Origin: VRUE01 sp040904405
GTDB lineage: Bacteria > Actinomycetota > Thermoleophilia > Solirubrobacterales > 70-9
Direction of reading: 5' to 3'
Length of the DNA: 56,680 bases
NCBI GenBank assembly: GCA_040904405.1
Contig: JBBDTK010000014.1
Span: 1-56,680 of the forward strand
Shown here: positions 38,516 through 47,094 of the stretch, in pieces
Layout: every line of letters starts with the position of its first letter
Numbering within the stretch: position 1 is the first letter of the stretch
Program-made: the position numbers and the translations under genes
Notes under the pieces: generated by a model
Told to the model about the DNA's origin: nothing
The model's input: only the letters and a program-made list of their open reading frames with translations
The model's database searches: none

Positions 38516-40060
38516 TCACCCCTCCCGCGAGGTGCGCCGCTCGGCCCTCATCTTTCGGTTGGAGCGCCACAGGGTGAGACGGGATGCGAGCCGGGCGAGG
38601 GCGGGGGCGTCGCGGGCTACGCGCAGGGCGAACCTGTCGCCCCGCCTGCTGACACCCATGTTGGGGGCCAGCCGGTCCGGCCGGCCGGCGCGGAAGGTCT
38701 CCCGCCGGCTCTCGCCGGCGCCGGCGGCGGCGACGGCGAGCAGGTCCCAGCTCCCCGGCACCCCCTTCAGCTCGTGGGCGCCGCGCTCCTCAAAGTCGAT
38801 CCCCGAGCCGACCACCAGGTCGCGCACCGCGCGCGAGACCAGCACCTCGCCCGGCGCGGCGATCGCCGCCACCCGGGCGCCGATGTGGACGGCCATCCCG
38901 CCCATGTCGTCGCCCTCGAGCAGCTCGCACTCGCCGGTGTGGACGCCGGCCCGCACCTCGAGGCCCAAGGAGCCGGCGTCCTCGACCAGCGTGCGGGCGC
39001 AGCGAATCGCCCGCGCCGGGCCGTCGAAGGTCGCCAGGTGGCCGTCGCCGAGGCCCTTGACGACGCGGCCGCCGTGGGTCTCCACCTGGCGGCGCGCGCC
39101 CGTGTCGTGGGCTTCGAGCAGCTCGCGCCAGCGCCGGTCGCCGAGCTCCGAGGCCTTCTCCGTGGAGCCGACGATGTCGGTGAACAGGACCGTGGCGAGG
39201 ACCCGGTCGGGATCGCGGCTTTGCCGGGCGCCGGTCAAGAACCGCTCGACCTCGTCGAGCAGCGGGCTGTGGTCCCCGAGCCAGGGGATGTGGTAGTCGC
39301 CAGGCAGCTCGACCAGGCGGGCGTCCGGGATGCGCTCTGCCATGTAGCGGGCCGCCTCGACCGGCAGGGCCAGATCGCCGCTGTGGTGCAGGACGAGGGT
39401 CGGCACGTCGATCGTCGGCAGCACGCTGAGGACGTCGATCTTCCTGGCGGCCTCCAGCAGATCCTCGGCCATCGCCGGGCTGACCGAGGCACGCTCGAGC
39501 AGCCCGATGGTTCGTCTGGCCCCTGCGTCGTCCGCGAAGTTCGGCGCGAACGCCTCGGACGTCTTACCCTCACCCCATACGGCGATCGCCGACTCGACCG
39601 CTCCCCAGGTTCTCTCGAAAGCCTCGCGCTTCTCGGGCAAAAAGCTCTTCGAGGACGTGAACCTCGGGGTGGATCCGTAGATGGCCATCGCGGGGATGCG
39701 CTCCGGGTAGGCGGCCGCGAAGAGGATGCCGATCGGGCCGCCTTCGGACCAGCCGAACAGCGCGGTCCGCTGCGAGCCGGCCGCGTCGAGCACCGCGCGC
39801 AGGTCCTCCATCCGCTCCTCCAGGCTGGGAACGCCGGAAACCGGATCCGAGAGTCCGGTACCGCGCTTGTCGAAGAGGATCAGCCGCGAGAAGGAGGCCA
39901 GGCGCCGGAAAAAGGCGGCCGACTCGGGGGTCGACCAGATCAGGTCCAGATGCGAGAGGTAGCCGAAGACGAAGACGAGGTCCAGCGGCCCGTCGCCCAC
40001 CACCTGGTAGGCGATGTTTACGTCGCCGTTCTTCGCGTATCTGGTCTTCGGCTGCTGCAT
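38516..40060 (-). CDS. Alpha/beta hydrolase fused to class III adenylate/guanylate cyclase
   Basis: 514 aa. Residues 1-275 are an alpha/beta hydrolase with nucleophile elbow LFGWSEGGPIG (Ser), acid in HHSGDLALPV and His in PGDYHIPWLGDH. Residues about 285-445 are a class III cyclase domain with the metal motif FTDIVGSTEKA, LGDGHLATFDGP, and HIGARVAAIAAPGEVLVS in the place of the usual N-x3-R. A basic tail follows. Actinobacteria carry several such hydrolase-cyclase fusions; the hydrolase may sense or process an ester that controls cAMP synthesis. It is 20 bp downstream of acyl-CoA ligase copy B. Confidence 0.9.
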   Translation of the reverse strand: MQQPKTRYAKNGDVNIAYQVVGDGPLDLVFVFGYLSHLDLIWSTPESAAFFRRLASFSRLILFDKRGTGLSDPVSGVPSLEERMEDLRAVLDAAGSQRTALFGWSEGGPIGILFAAAYPERIPAMAIYGSTPRFTSSKSFLPEKREAFERTWGAVESAIAVWGEGKTSEAFAPNFADDAGARRTIGLLERASVSPAMAEDLLEAARKIDVLSVLPTIDVPTLVLHHSGDLALPVEAARYMAERIPDARLVELPGDYHIPWLGDHSPLLDEVERFLTGARQSRDPDRVLATVLFTDIVGSTEKASELGDRRWRELLEAHDTGARRQVETHGGRVVKGLGDGHLATFDGPARAIRCARTLVEDAGSLGLEVRAGVHTGECELLEGDDMGGMAVHIGARVAAIAAPGEVLVSRAVRDLVVGSGIDFEERGAHELKGVPGSWDLLAVAAAGAGESRRETFRAGRPDRLAPNMGVSRRGDRFALRVARDAPALARLASRLTLWRSNRKMRAERRTSREG

Positions 40061-40079
40061 CTGCCGCGCGCGCCGCGGC

Positions 40080-41792
40080 TCACTCCCCGTACAGCGCCTC
40101 GATCTCCGCCGCGTACTTCTCGGCGATCGGCTTGCGCTTCAGCTTCATCGTCGGCGTCAGCTCCTCGGAGTCCGGCAGCCAGTCGGTCGGGAGGATCGTG
40201 AAGCGCTTGACCTGCTCGACCCGGGAGAGGTGGGAGTTTGCGTCCTCGACGGCCGCGGCGACCAGGGTCTGCACGGTCTCGTTTCCGGCCAGCGCCGCCG
40301 GCGAGGAGTCGGGCAGCCCGCGCTCCTCGGCGAAGGCCGCCGCGACGTCGGGGTCGAGCACGATCAAGGCGGTGTTGTAGGGGCGGCGGTCGCCGATCGC
40401 GATGCACTGGCCGATCAGCGGGCTGGAGGCCTTCAGCCGCGACTCGATGTTGGCCGGCGACATGTTCTTGCCGGCGGCGTTGATGATCAGCTCCTTCTTG
40501 CGGTCGACGATGCTCAGGTAGCCGTCGGAGTCGAGCTCGCCGATGTCGCCGGTGTGCAGCCAGCCGTCGGCGTCGATCGTCTCGGCGGTCTTCTCGGGGT
40601 CGTTGCGGTAGCCCTTCATCACCATCGGGCCGCGCACCATCACCTCGCCGTCGTCGGCGATCCGCAGCTCCACCCCCTCGAGCGCCGGCCCGCAGGTGCC
40701 GGCCTTGATCCCCTCCGGCGGATTGGCAGTTCCGACGGCGGCGGTCTCCGACATCGCCCAGACCTCGCAGATCGGCAGGCCGAGGCCGGCGAAGTAGAGG
40801 AGCACCTCGGCGGGGATCGGCGCCGCCCCCGAGACCAACAACTCGCACTTCTCGAGGCCGAGCTTCGCCCGAACCGCCGCCCTCTGCTCCTCGGGGAGCT
40901 TCTCGGGGTCGGTGATCCCCTGCGCCTCCAGCGCCGCCTTGATCTTCTCCCAGATCCGCGGCACCGCGAACCAGACGGTCGGGCGGCACTCGGGCAGATG
41001 CTCGACGACCGTTCGCGGGTCGGCTATGCAGGTGACCGTGAAGCCCATGCAGATCGAGGCCCAGCAGTGCGAGAGCAAGCGATCGGCCGCGTGCGCCGCC
41101 GGCAGATAGGAGGGAATCCGCCCCCCGGGCACAATCGGCAGTCGCTTTGTCCCACCGTTGATTCCGGCCATCATGTTGGCGTGGGTGAGCTGGACCCCCT
41201 TCGGCGGCCCGGTGGTGCCCGAGGTGTAGATCAGGGTGAGGAGGTCGCCGGGCTCGACCGCCCTCCAGCTCGCCTCGAAGTCGAACTGCGAGCCGCCCAT
41301 CCCTTCCAGCTCGGCGAGCGGGATCGTCCCCTCCTCCTCGCCGTCGACGAGCACCACGTGCTCGAGGCGCTGCGAGCGCTCGCGGGCGGCGAGGACCTGA
41401 GGCAGGAAGGCGCGCTCGGTGACGGCGACGCGGTTCTCGGCGTTGGAGAAGAGGTAGTCGATCTGCTCGGGCGCCGAGGTGTTGTAGATCGAGAAGGGCG
41501 TCGCGCCGAGGTGCAGGGCGCCGCTGTCGAGGAGGTTGAACTCGGGGCGGTTGGTCAGCATCAGGCCCACGGTGTCTCCCCGGCCGACGCCGAGGGCGTC
41601 GAGGCCGGCGGCGATCCGCTCGACCCGCGCGGCGTACTCCCCAAAGGTGATTGACACCCCGTCACCGGGCGTGCGCAGGGCGACCTGGTCCGCCCGCTCG
41701 GCCGCCGTCAGCTGGAACGCCTCGCAGAGCGTCGCCGCCTCCAGCGCCGCTGGTCGCGCGGACCGCGCTGCTGCGGTTACCGACTCCATCAT
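40080..41792 (-). CDS. Long-chain acyl-CoA synthetase (FadD15-like), copy B
   Basis: 570 aa from ATG 41790-41792 (a second ATG follows at once). It has the same motifs as copy A at 35757-37463: YTSGTTGPPKGVQLTHANMM, DGWLHTGDIGELDSDGYLSI, DRKKELIINAAGKNMSP. The DNA is nearly identical over long stretches, including 5' leader elements (GAACCTCCCCGTTCG and the CGTATC...CTATCAG stretch), so promoter and gene were duplicated together. The region around residues 320-400 differs most, where the acyl pocket lies, so the copies may differ in substrate. It leads an operon with the hydrolase-cyclase fusion. Confidence 0.93.
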   Translation of the reverse strand: MMESVTAAARSARPAALEAATLCEAFQLTAAERADQVALRTPGDGVSITFGEYAARVERIAAGLDALGVGRGDTVGLMLTNRPEFNLLDSGALHLGATPFSIYNTSAPEQIDYLFSNAENRVAVTERAFLPQVLAARERSQRLEHVVLVDGEEEGTIPLAELEGMGGSQFDFEASWRAVEPGDLLTLIYTSGTTGPPKGVQLTHANMMAGINGGTKRLPIVPGGRIPSYLPAAHAADRLLSHCWASICMGFTVTCIADPRTVVEHLPECRPTVWFAVPRIWEKIKAALEAQGITDPEKLPEEQRAAVRAKLGLEKCELLVSGAAPIPAEVLLYFAGLGLPICEVWAMSETAAVGTANPPEGIKAGTCGPALEGVELRIADDGEVMVRGPMVMKGYRNDPEKTAETIDADGWLHTGDIGELDSDGYLSIVDRKKELIINAAGKNMSPANIESRLKASSPLIGQCIAIGDRRPYNTALIVLDPDVAAAFAEERGLPDSSPAALAGNETVQTLVAAAVEDANSHLSRVEQVKRFTILPTDWLPDSEELTPTMKLKRKPIAEKYAAEIEALYGE

Positions 41793-41904
41793 CGCCGAAC
41801 CTCCCCGTTCGTATGGAACGCGTATCCCTATCAGCTTTGCGCCGCTCCCGCAGGGCACCCTTCGAGTAGTCCAGCCAATCCCCGCCGACAACGAACCTAC
41901 GAAA

Positions 41905-41973
41905 CGGTACGCCGACCTCGGCGGAGTGCGACTCCATTACGTCGAAGCTGACGCCTCGGAGGCAGCGCCTTGA
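41905..41973 (+). pseudogene. Alpha/beta hydrolase N-terminal remnant
   Basis: The plus-strand frame encodes KRYADLGGVRLHYVEADASE and stops, resembling the first strand of epoxide-hydrolase-type proteins (RYVDLGGVRLHYVEAG). There is no start codon and nothing more of the fold. It overlaps the promoter of the next gene. Confidence 0.4.
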
Positions 41974-42010
41974 CATTGGGATTCCGTTGGTATATAGATA
42001 CTGACGGTAT
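41970..42010 (+). promoter_or_regulatory. Consensus sigma-70-type promoter with operator-like repeats
   Basis: TTGACA (41970-41975), 17-bp spacer, TATAGA (41993-41998). GGTATAT occurs at 41989-41995 and again at 42005-42011, flanking the start site region. The ATG of the TetR gene is at 42011, so the transcript would have little or no leader. The repeats probably bind the TetR product. Confidence 0.8.
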
Positions 42011-42673
42011 ATGGCAACGGGATCGCCACAGGAGACCTCCTCCCCGGCCCCGCCGCGGCTGAGCCGCGCCGAGTCGAAGGCGCGGACGCGCGCCCGGGTG
42101 CTGGAGGCGGCCGAGGCGGTGTTCCGGCGCGACGGCTACCACGGCGCCTCGCTCGAGCGGATCGCCGCCCAGGCCGGCTACACCAAGGGCGCCGTCTACT
42201 CGACCTTCGACTCCAAGGCGGACGTGATGCTGGCGCTCGTCGCGGCCCGGGCCGCGCGGCGCCGGGACGAAATGGCGACGATCTTCGACGCCGCCTCCGA
42301 TGCCTGGGAGGCGCTCGGGGAGTTCGCGCGGCGCTTCGCTCCCGCCGACGAGGCAGAGCGCGACTGGTGGGCGGCGGTGGTCGAGTTCATGGTCGTGGTC
42401 GGCCGCGACGAGGAGTTGCGGGCCCGCTACGCCGAGCACCACGATGCGACTCGCGAGGCGGTGGTGGCCATGACGCGACGGTGGACGCGGGAGAGCGGTG
42501 ACCGCCTGACGATCTCCCCCGAGCAGCTGGCGGCGGCGGCGATGGCGCTCAGCATCGGCCTGACGGTGGAGGGGATGCTGGCGCCGACCGAGGTGTCGGC
42601 GAGCCTGTACGCGGACGCGCAGCTCGCGCTGCGCCGCGGCGCGCTTGGGGGAAGGGAGGGACACGATGTTTGA
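42011..42673 (+). CDS. TetR-family regulator of the downstream ligase/exporter series
   Basis: 220 aa. The HTH is RARVLEAAEAVFRRDGYHGA followed by SLERIAAQAGYTKGAVYSTFDSKADVMLALV. The C-terminal domain has DWWAAVVEFMVVVGRDEELRARYAEHHDA, a TetR_C type often linked to lipid or drug-transport genes. It overlaps the PaaK-like gene by 8 bp, so regulator and enzyme are translated from the same message. No ribosome site; probably near-leaderless. Confidence 0.92.
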   Translation: MATGSPQETSSPAPPRLSRAESKARTRARVLEAAEAVFRRDGYHGASLERIAAQAGYTKGAVYSTFDSKADVMLALVAARAARRRDEMATIFDAASDAWEALGEFARRFAPADEAERDWWAAVVEFMVVVGRDEELRARYAEHHDATREAVVAMTRRWTRESGDRLTISPEQLAAAAMALSIGLTVEGMLAPTEVSASLYADAQLALRRGALGGREGHDV

Positions 42674-44063
42674 GCGGCTGCGGCGCGTCCCGGGGCTGGC
42701 CCGCGCCACAAAAGGCGCCCGCGAGCTCGAGGCCCATGACGAGTGGGATGCCGAGAGGCTGGCCGCTTACCAGCGCCAGCGGCTGCTGGCGATCGTCCGT
42801 CACGCGGCGGAGAACTCGTCCTTCTACCGCGAGCGCTTCGCCGGGATCGAGCTGAGCGACGACCTCGACCCGTCCGAGCTGCCGACCCTGGACAAGGCGA
42901 CGATGCTCGATCACTTCGACGACCTGGTCACCGATTCGCGTCTCAACTTGGCCGGTGTCGAGTCGCACCTCGAAGAGGTGGAGCGCGCCGATCCCGGCGG
43001 CGACCCGATGCTGCTCGGCGAGTACCGGGCGATGGCGAGCAGCGGCTCAAGCGGCCAACGCGGAGTGTTCGTCTATGGGCGCGAGGACTGGCGGGAGGTC
43101 CTGGCCGGCGCATTTCGTGTGAACAACTTCTACCTCGGGCTGGCCCCGCGGCTGCCGCGCCGGCGGATCGCGACGATATGGGCCGAGAGCCCACTGCACA
43201 TATCCGGCCGGGTTGCCCGCAGCTTCGACGTCGGCGTGCATCGATTCCTGCGTCTTGACGCGCGCACTTCCTTGGACGAGCTCGTCCAGACGCTCAACTC
43301 CTACCGGCCGACCGCCATATCCGCCTACGCCTCGGTTGCCGCCCAGCTCGCCGAGTGTCAGCTCGCCGGCAGCCTTCACATCGCGCCGGAAGTCGTTTCG
43401 ACGACGGCCGAAGTTCGCACTCCGGACATGGAGGAGCGCATCGTGGTCGCCTGGGAGCTGGCGCCGTTCAACTTCTACAGCACCTCGGAGACCGGTGTCG
43501 TCGCTTGTGAATGCGACCGCCACGCGGGGATGCACATGTTCGGGGATCTCGCCCTGATCGAGGTGGTCGGTGACGATTATCGCCCCGTTCCGGCGGGCAA
43601 GTCCGGAAACCGTGTCCTTGTCACGAACCTCTTCAACCGCACCCAGCCGCTGATCCGCTACGAGCTGACCGACCTGGTCACGATCTCCCCCGATCCTTGC
43701 CCCTGCGGGCGCCCCTTCCCGCTGATCGCCTCGCTCGACGGCCGCAGCGACGACGTGCTCGAGATGCCGGACCTCGACGGAGGGACGGTCGAGGTCCACC
43801 CGCTGACGATCCGCAGTCCGCTGGCCGGGATCGGCGCGCTGCGCGAGTACCGCGTGATCCACACCCGCGGCGACCTGCGCGTGGAGGCCGTGCTGGCCGC
43901 GCCGGACGGCGGTGGGGCGGATGCCTCCGCGCAGATCCGGGACCGCCTGCGCGCCGCCCTGGAGGAGCGGGGCGCGAAGCCGCCGCCGATCCGGGTCGAG
44001 CCGGTCGACCGCATCCCCCCCGACCCGCGCTCGGGCAAGCGCCGGCTGATCGAATCGCGGTGA
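42666..44063 (+). CDS. PaaK-like adenylate-forming ligase
   Basis: 465 aa from the ATG at 42666 with GGGAGGG upstream; an in-frame start 21 bp earlier lies inside tetR. The nucleotide-binding loop is ASSGSSGQRGVFVYG (about 128-142), then FNFYSTSETGVVACECDRHAGMHM and the hinge region LIRYELTDLVTI, with a Cys cluster PCPCGRPFPLIASLDGRSDD. This is the phenylacetate-CoA ligase/coenzyme F390 synthetase-like family, which activates aryl or other carboxylic acids as adenylates. The substrate is unknown. It precedes an MMPL exporter by 135 bp. Confidence 0.87.
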   Translation: MFERLRRVPGLARATKGARELEAHDEWDAERLAAYQRQRLLAIVRHAAENSSFYRERFAGIELSDDLDPSELPTLDKATMLDHFDDLVTDSRLNLAGVESHLEEVERADPGGDPMLLGEYRAMASSGSSGQRGVFVYGREDWREVLAGAFRVNNFYLGLAPRLPRRRIATIWAESPLHISGRVARSFDVGVHRFLRLDARTSLDELVQTLNSYRPTAISAYASVAAQLAECQLAGSLHIAPEVVSTTAEVRTPDMEERIVVAWELAPFNFYSTSETGVVACECDRHAGMHMFGDLALIEVVGDDYRPVPAGKSGNRVLVTNLFNRTQPLIRYELTDLVTISPDPCPCGRPFPLIASLDGRSDDVLEMPDLDGGTVEVHPLTIRSPLAGIGALREYRVIHTRGDLRVEAVLAAPDGGGADASAQIRDRLRAALEERGAKPPPIRVEPVDRIPPDPRSGKRRLIESR

Positions 44064-44198
44064 GGCTCGCCGGCCTCCGTCGAGGCGGCAGCAGACGGTG
44101 CGACTCAATTCTGCTATAACAGCGTACTAGTGAATATGTCGCTCAACAGTTCCAGGCGATCCCGTCCCGTCGATCGCGGGCGCAGCTGAGAGGGAGCG

Positions 44199-46319
44199 GT
44201 GCTCGACGCCCTCGCCCGTATCGCTGACCGGCACGCACGCCGGGTCGGGCTTGCCGCAATAGCCTTCTTCGTCCTCGCCGCGGCGCTCGGCGGCTCCGTC
44301 GCCGAGCGGCTCGACCCCTTCGGCGCCGACGACCCGGCCACCGAGTCGGTGCAGGCGCGCAAGGCGACTATGGGGGCGGGCCTGGAGTTCCCGGGGGCGA
44401 TCGTCATCGTCCGCGACGCTCCCGTCTCGACCGCGGCCGGTCGCGCCAGGGTGGCCGCGATCGCCGCGGAGGTGCGTGACGTGGCGGGCGTCAAGTCGGT
44501 CAGCGGCTACCTCGACACCGGCTCCCCCGACTTCGTCTCCGGCGACGGGCGCTCCACCTACCTCGCCGTCGCGCTGGCGCCGATCGAAATCGAGGACAAG
44601 CCGTTTCAGGAAGCGGGCGCGGCGGTGGCCGAACGCCTCGAGGGCCGGCCGGGGATCGTCGCCGGCGGCGGCGGCGTCTTCCTGGGGCAGGCCAACAAAC
44701 AGCTCGAGTCGGACCTCCATAAGGCCGAGATGATCGCCTTCCCGCTGCTCTTCCTGCTCGCCCTGCTCTTCTTCCGCAGCCTGGTGGCGGCGCTGCTGCC
44801 GCTGATGATCGGCGCCCTGGCGATCGTCGGCACCTTCTTCATCCTCCGCCTCGCCGGCGAAGTCGGCTCGATCTCGGTCTTCGCGCTCAACATCGCCACC
44901 GCCCTGGGGCTGGGGCTGTCGATCGACTACAGCCTCTTCATCGTCTCCCGCTACCGCGAGGAGATCGCCAGGCACGGCCCCGGCCTGACGGCGATGCGGC
45001 GGACGATGGCGACCGCCGGGCGCACCGTCCTCTTCAGCTCGCTGACCGTCGCCGCGGCGCTCGCCGCGCTGCTCGTCTTCCCGCAGCGCTTCCTCTACTC
45101 GATGGGCATCGGCGGGACGCTGGTGGCGCTGCTCGCGGCGCTGATCTCGCTCACCGTGCTGCCCGCCGTGCTGACCCTGCTGGGGACGCGGGTCAACTCG
45201 CTGGCGCCGCGCTTCCTGCGGCGCCGCGCCGAGGCCGAGGCGCGGCCCGAGGCGCAGGGCTTCTGGTACCGGCTCTCGCGCTTCGTGATGCGCCGCCCGA
45301 TCGGCGTGGCGACGGCCAGCGCCGCGCTCTTGATCGTCATGGGCATCCCCTTCCTGGGGATCAAGTTCGACCGGCTCGGCCTGGATGCGCTGCCCGAGTC
45401 GACCAGCTCCCGGCAGGCCTACGAGATCCTCAGGGAGGAGTTCCCGCCCTACCGGGAGACGCCGATCGTGCTGGCGCTGCGGGGGGGCGCACCGGGGGCG
45501 GTCGCCGAGCTGGGGGAGCGGGTGCGCCGCACCGAGGGCGTCGCCGTGGCGGCGCCGCCGCAGCCTCTCAGCGACGGTCTGACGGCGATCCAGGCGATCT
45601 CCGCCAACCCGTTCGAGTCAGAGGCGAGCCGAGCGACCGTGAGGCGGCTGCGCGAGCTGGAGCTGCCCGGCGGCGAGCTGCAGGTCGGCGGCGTCACCGC
45701 CGAATTCCTCGACCTCCAGGGGAGCCTGGCGCGACACGGGCCGGCCGCGCTGGCGATCATCGTCACCTCCACCCTGCTGATCCTCTTCCTGATGACCGGC
45801 TCGGTGGTGCTGCCCGTCAAGTCGCTGATCATGAGCTTCCTCAACCTCAGCGCCGTCTTCGGCGTGCTGGTGTTCGTCTTCCAGGACGGGCGCCTGGAGG
45901 GCCTGCTCGACTACACCGGCACCGGGGGGATCGAGATAACGATCCCGATCCTGCTCTTCGCCGTCTCCTTCGGCCTCTCCACCGATTACGCGGTCTTCCT
46001 GCTCTCGCGGATCAAGGAGGCGCGCGACAACGGCGCCTCGGAGAGCGAGAGCGTCGCCATCGGCCTGGAGCGCACCGGCCGCATCGTCAGCGCCGCGGCG
46101 CTGCTCTTCGCGATCGCGCTCGGCGCCTTCGCCACCTCGCAGCTGGTCCTCATCAAGCAGTACGGGATCGGCGTGGCGCTGGCGGTGCTGATCGACGCCA
46201 GCATCGTCCGCGCCCTGCTCGTCCCCTCGCTGATGGCGCTGCTCGGCCGCTGGAACTGGTGGGCGCCGGCGCCGCTGCGGCAAGCGCACGGTCGCTTCGG
46301 ACTCTCGGAGGCGCCCTGA
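44199..46319 (+). CDS. MMPL-family RND lipid/drug exporter
   Basis: 706 aa from a GTG with AGGGAG upstream. It has the twofold RND layout: helix 1 near 18-36, a periplasmic domain, five helices (MIAFPLLFLLALLFFRSLVAALLPL and onward), a second helix 7 near 367, a second periplasmic domain and five more helices. The proton-relay GLSIDYSLFIVSRYREE and its counterpart LSTDYAVFLLSRIKEA are intact. MMPL proteins move acylated or glycosylated lipids out of actinobacterial cells. Neighbouring acyl-activating and glycosyl-transfer genes support a lipid cargo. Confidence 0.93.
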   Translation: MLDALARIADRHARRVGLAAIAFFVLAAALGGSVAERLDPFGADDPATESVQARKATMGAGLEFPGAIVIVRDAPVSTAAGRARVAAIAAEVRDVAGVKSVSGYLDTGSPDFVSGDGRSTYLAVALAPIEIEDKPFQEAGAAVAERLEGRPGIVAGGGGVFLGQANKQLESDLHKAEMIAFPLLFLLALLFFRSLVAALLPLMIGALAIVGTFFILRLAGEVGSISVFALNIATALGLGLSIDYSLFIVSRYREEIARHGPGLTAMRRTMATAGRTVLFSSLTVAAALAALLVFPQRFLYSMGIGGTLVALLAALISLTVLPAVLTLLGTRVNSLAPRFLRRRAEAEARPEAQGFWYRLSRFVMRRPIGVATASAALLIVMGIPFLGIKFDRLGLDALPESTSSRQAYEILREEFPPYRETPIVLALRGGAPGAVAELGERVRRTEGVAVAAPPQPLSDGLTAIQAISANPFESEASRATVRRLRELELPGGELQVGGVTAEFLDLQGSLARHGPAALAIIVTSTLLILFLMTGSVVLPVKSLIMSFLNLSAVFGVLVFVFQDGRLEGLLDYTGTGGIEITIPILLFAVSFGLSTDYAVFLLSRIKEARDNGASESESVAIGLERTGRIVSAAALLFAIALGAFATSQLVLIKQYGIGVALAVLIDASIVRALLVPSLMALLGRWNWWAPAPLRQAHGRFGLSEAP

Positions 46320-46333
46320 TGAGGAAGGAAGGG

Positions 46334-46498
46334 ATGACGCAACTCAAGGCCGCGCTCGCCGTCCTGATCGCCCTGCTCGACGTGCTGGTGGCTCGCCCCG
46401 CGATCGCCAGGATCACGGGGCGTCCGTGGCCGGTGCGCATCATGCCGCCTCCGCGGCCGAGGCGGAGCCGGTCTTGCCGAGGAAGTGAATACTGGTGA
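46334..46498 (+). CDS. Small membrane/secreted peptide coupled to TetR
   Basis: 54 aa: MTQLKAALAVLIALLDVLVA, then a basic Arg/Pro-rich tail. GGAAGGAAGGG precedes the ATG at 46334, 14 bp after the MMPL stop, and its TGA overlaps the GTG of the next gene (GTGA at 46495-46498). A single N-terminal helix followed by a basic tail suggests an accessory peptide of the exporter, or only a translational coupler. It is not known to me. Confidence 0.45.
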   Translation: MTQLKAALAVLIALLDVLVARPAIARITGRPWPVRIMPPPRPRRSRSCRGSEYW

Positions 46499-47094
46499 GC
46501 GTGGCTGCCGAAAAAGCCAAGCGCCCCTACCGCATGGGCAAGCGCGCCGCGTCGACGGAGGCGACCCGGCGGCGGATCGTCGAGGCGATGTGGGACCTCG
46601 TGAAAGACCGCTGGTACGACGAGGTAACCCTGCGTGAGTTGGCGGCGACCGCCGGGGTGGCGCTGCAGACGGTGGTGAATCACTTCGGCACCAAGGAGGC
46701 GATCCTCGCCGCGTCGATCGAGCAGCCGGTGCCCGAGGAGTGGCTCTCTCGCGACAAGGCCAAGCCGAACGACGTAGGCGGCGCGGTTCGACTGCTCGTG
46801 GGCGACTACGAGCGGGTCGGGGACGCGGCGATCCGGCTGCTCGCCCTCGAGGGCCGGATTCCGGCCCTGCGGCCGAGCATGGACTGGGGGCGCCGCGTCC
46901 ACCGCGAGTGGGTGGCGAGCACCTTCCCGGCTGCGCTGGAGGATCTGCGGGGCGCCGCGCGAGAGCGCCGCCTCGATCTGCTGGTCTGCGCGACCGACGT
47001 CTACACCTGGAAGCTGCTGCGGCGCGACCGCCGGCTCAGCCAGGCGCAGACCGCCGCCGCGATCCGCCAGCTCGTGGAGGCGCTGCACCGATGA
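46495..47094 (+). CDS. TetR-family regulator coupled to the glycosyltransferase
   Basis: 199 aa from a GTG. The HTH is RRRIVEAMWDLVKDRWYDEV followed by TLRELAATAGVALQTVVNHFGTKEAILAAS. The C-terminal half has GDYERVGDAAIRLLALEGRIPALRPSMDWGRRVHREWV. Its stop overlaps the start of the glycosyltransferase (ATGA at 47091-47094), so the two are translated together. This is the second TetR gene in the 42-48 kb series. Confidence 0.9.
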   Translation: MSVAAEKAKRPYRMGKRAASTEATRRRIVEAMWDLVKDRWYDEVTLRELAATAGVALQTVVNHFGTKEAILAASIEQPVPEEWLSRDKAKPNDVGGAVRLLVGDYERVGDAAIRLLALEGRIPALRPSMDWGRRVHREWVASTFPAALEDLRGAARERRLDLLVCATDVYTWKLLRRDRRLSQAQTAAAIRQLVEALHR

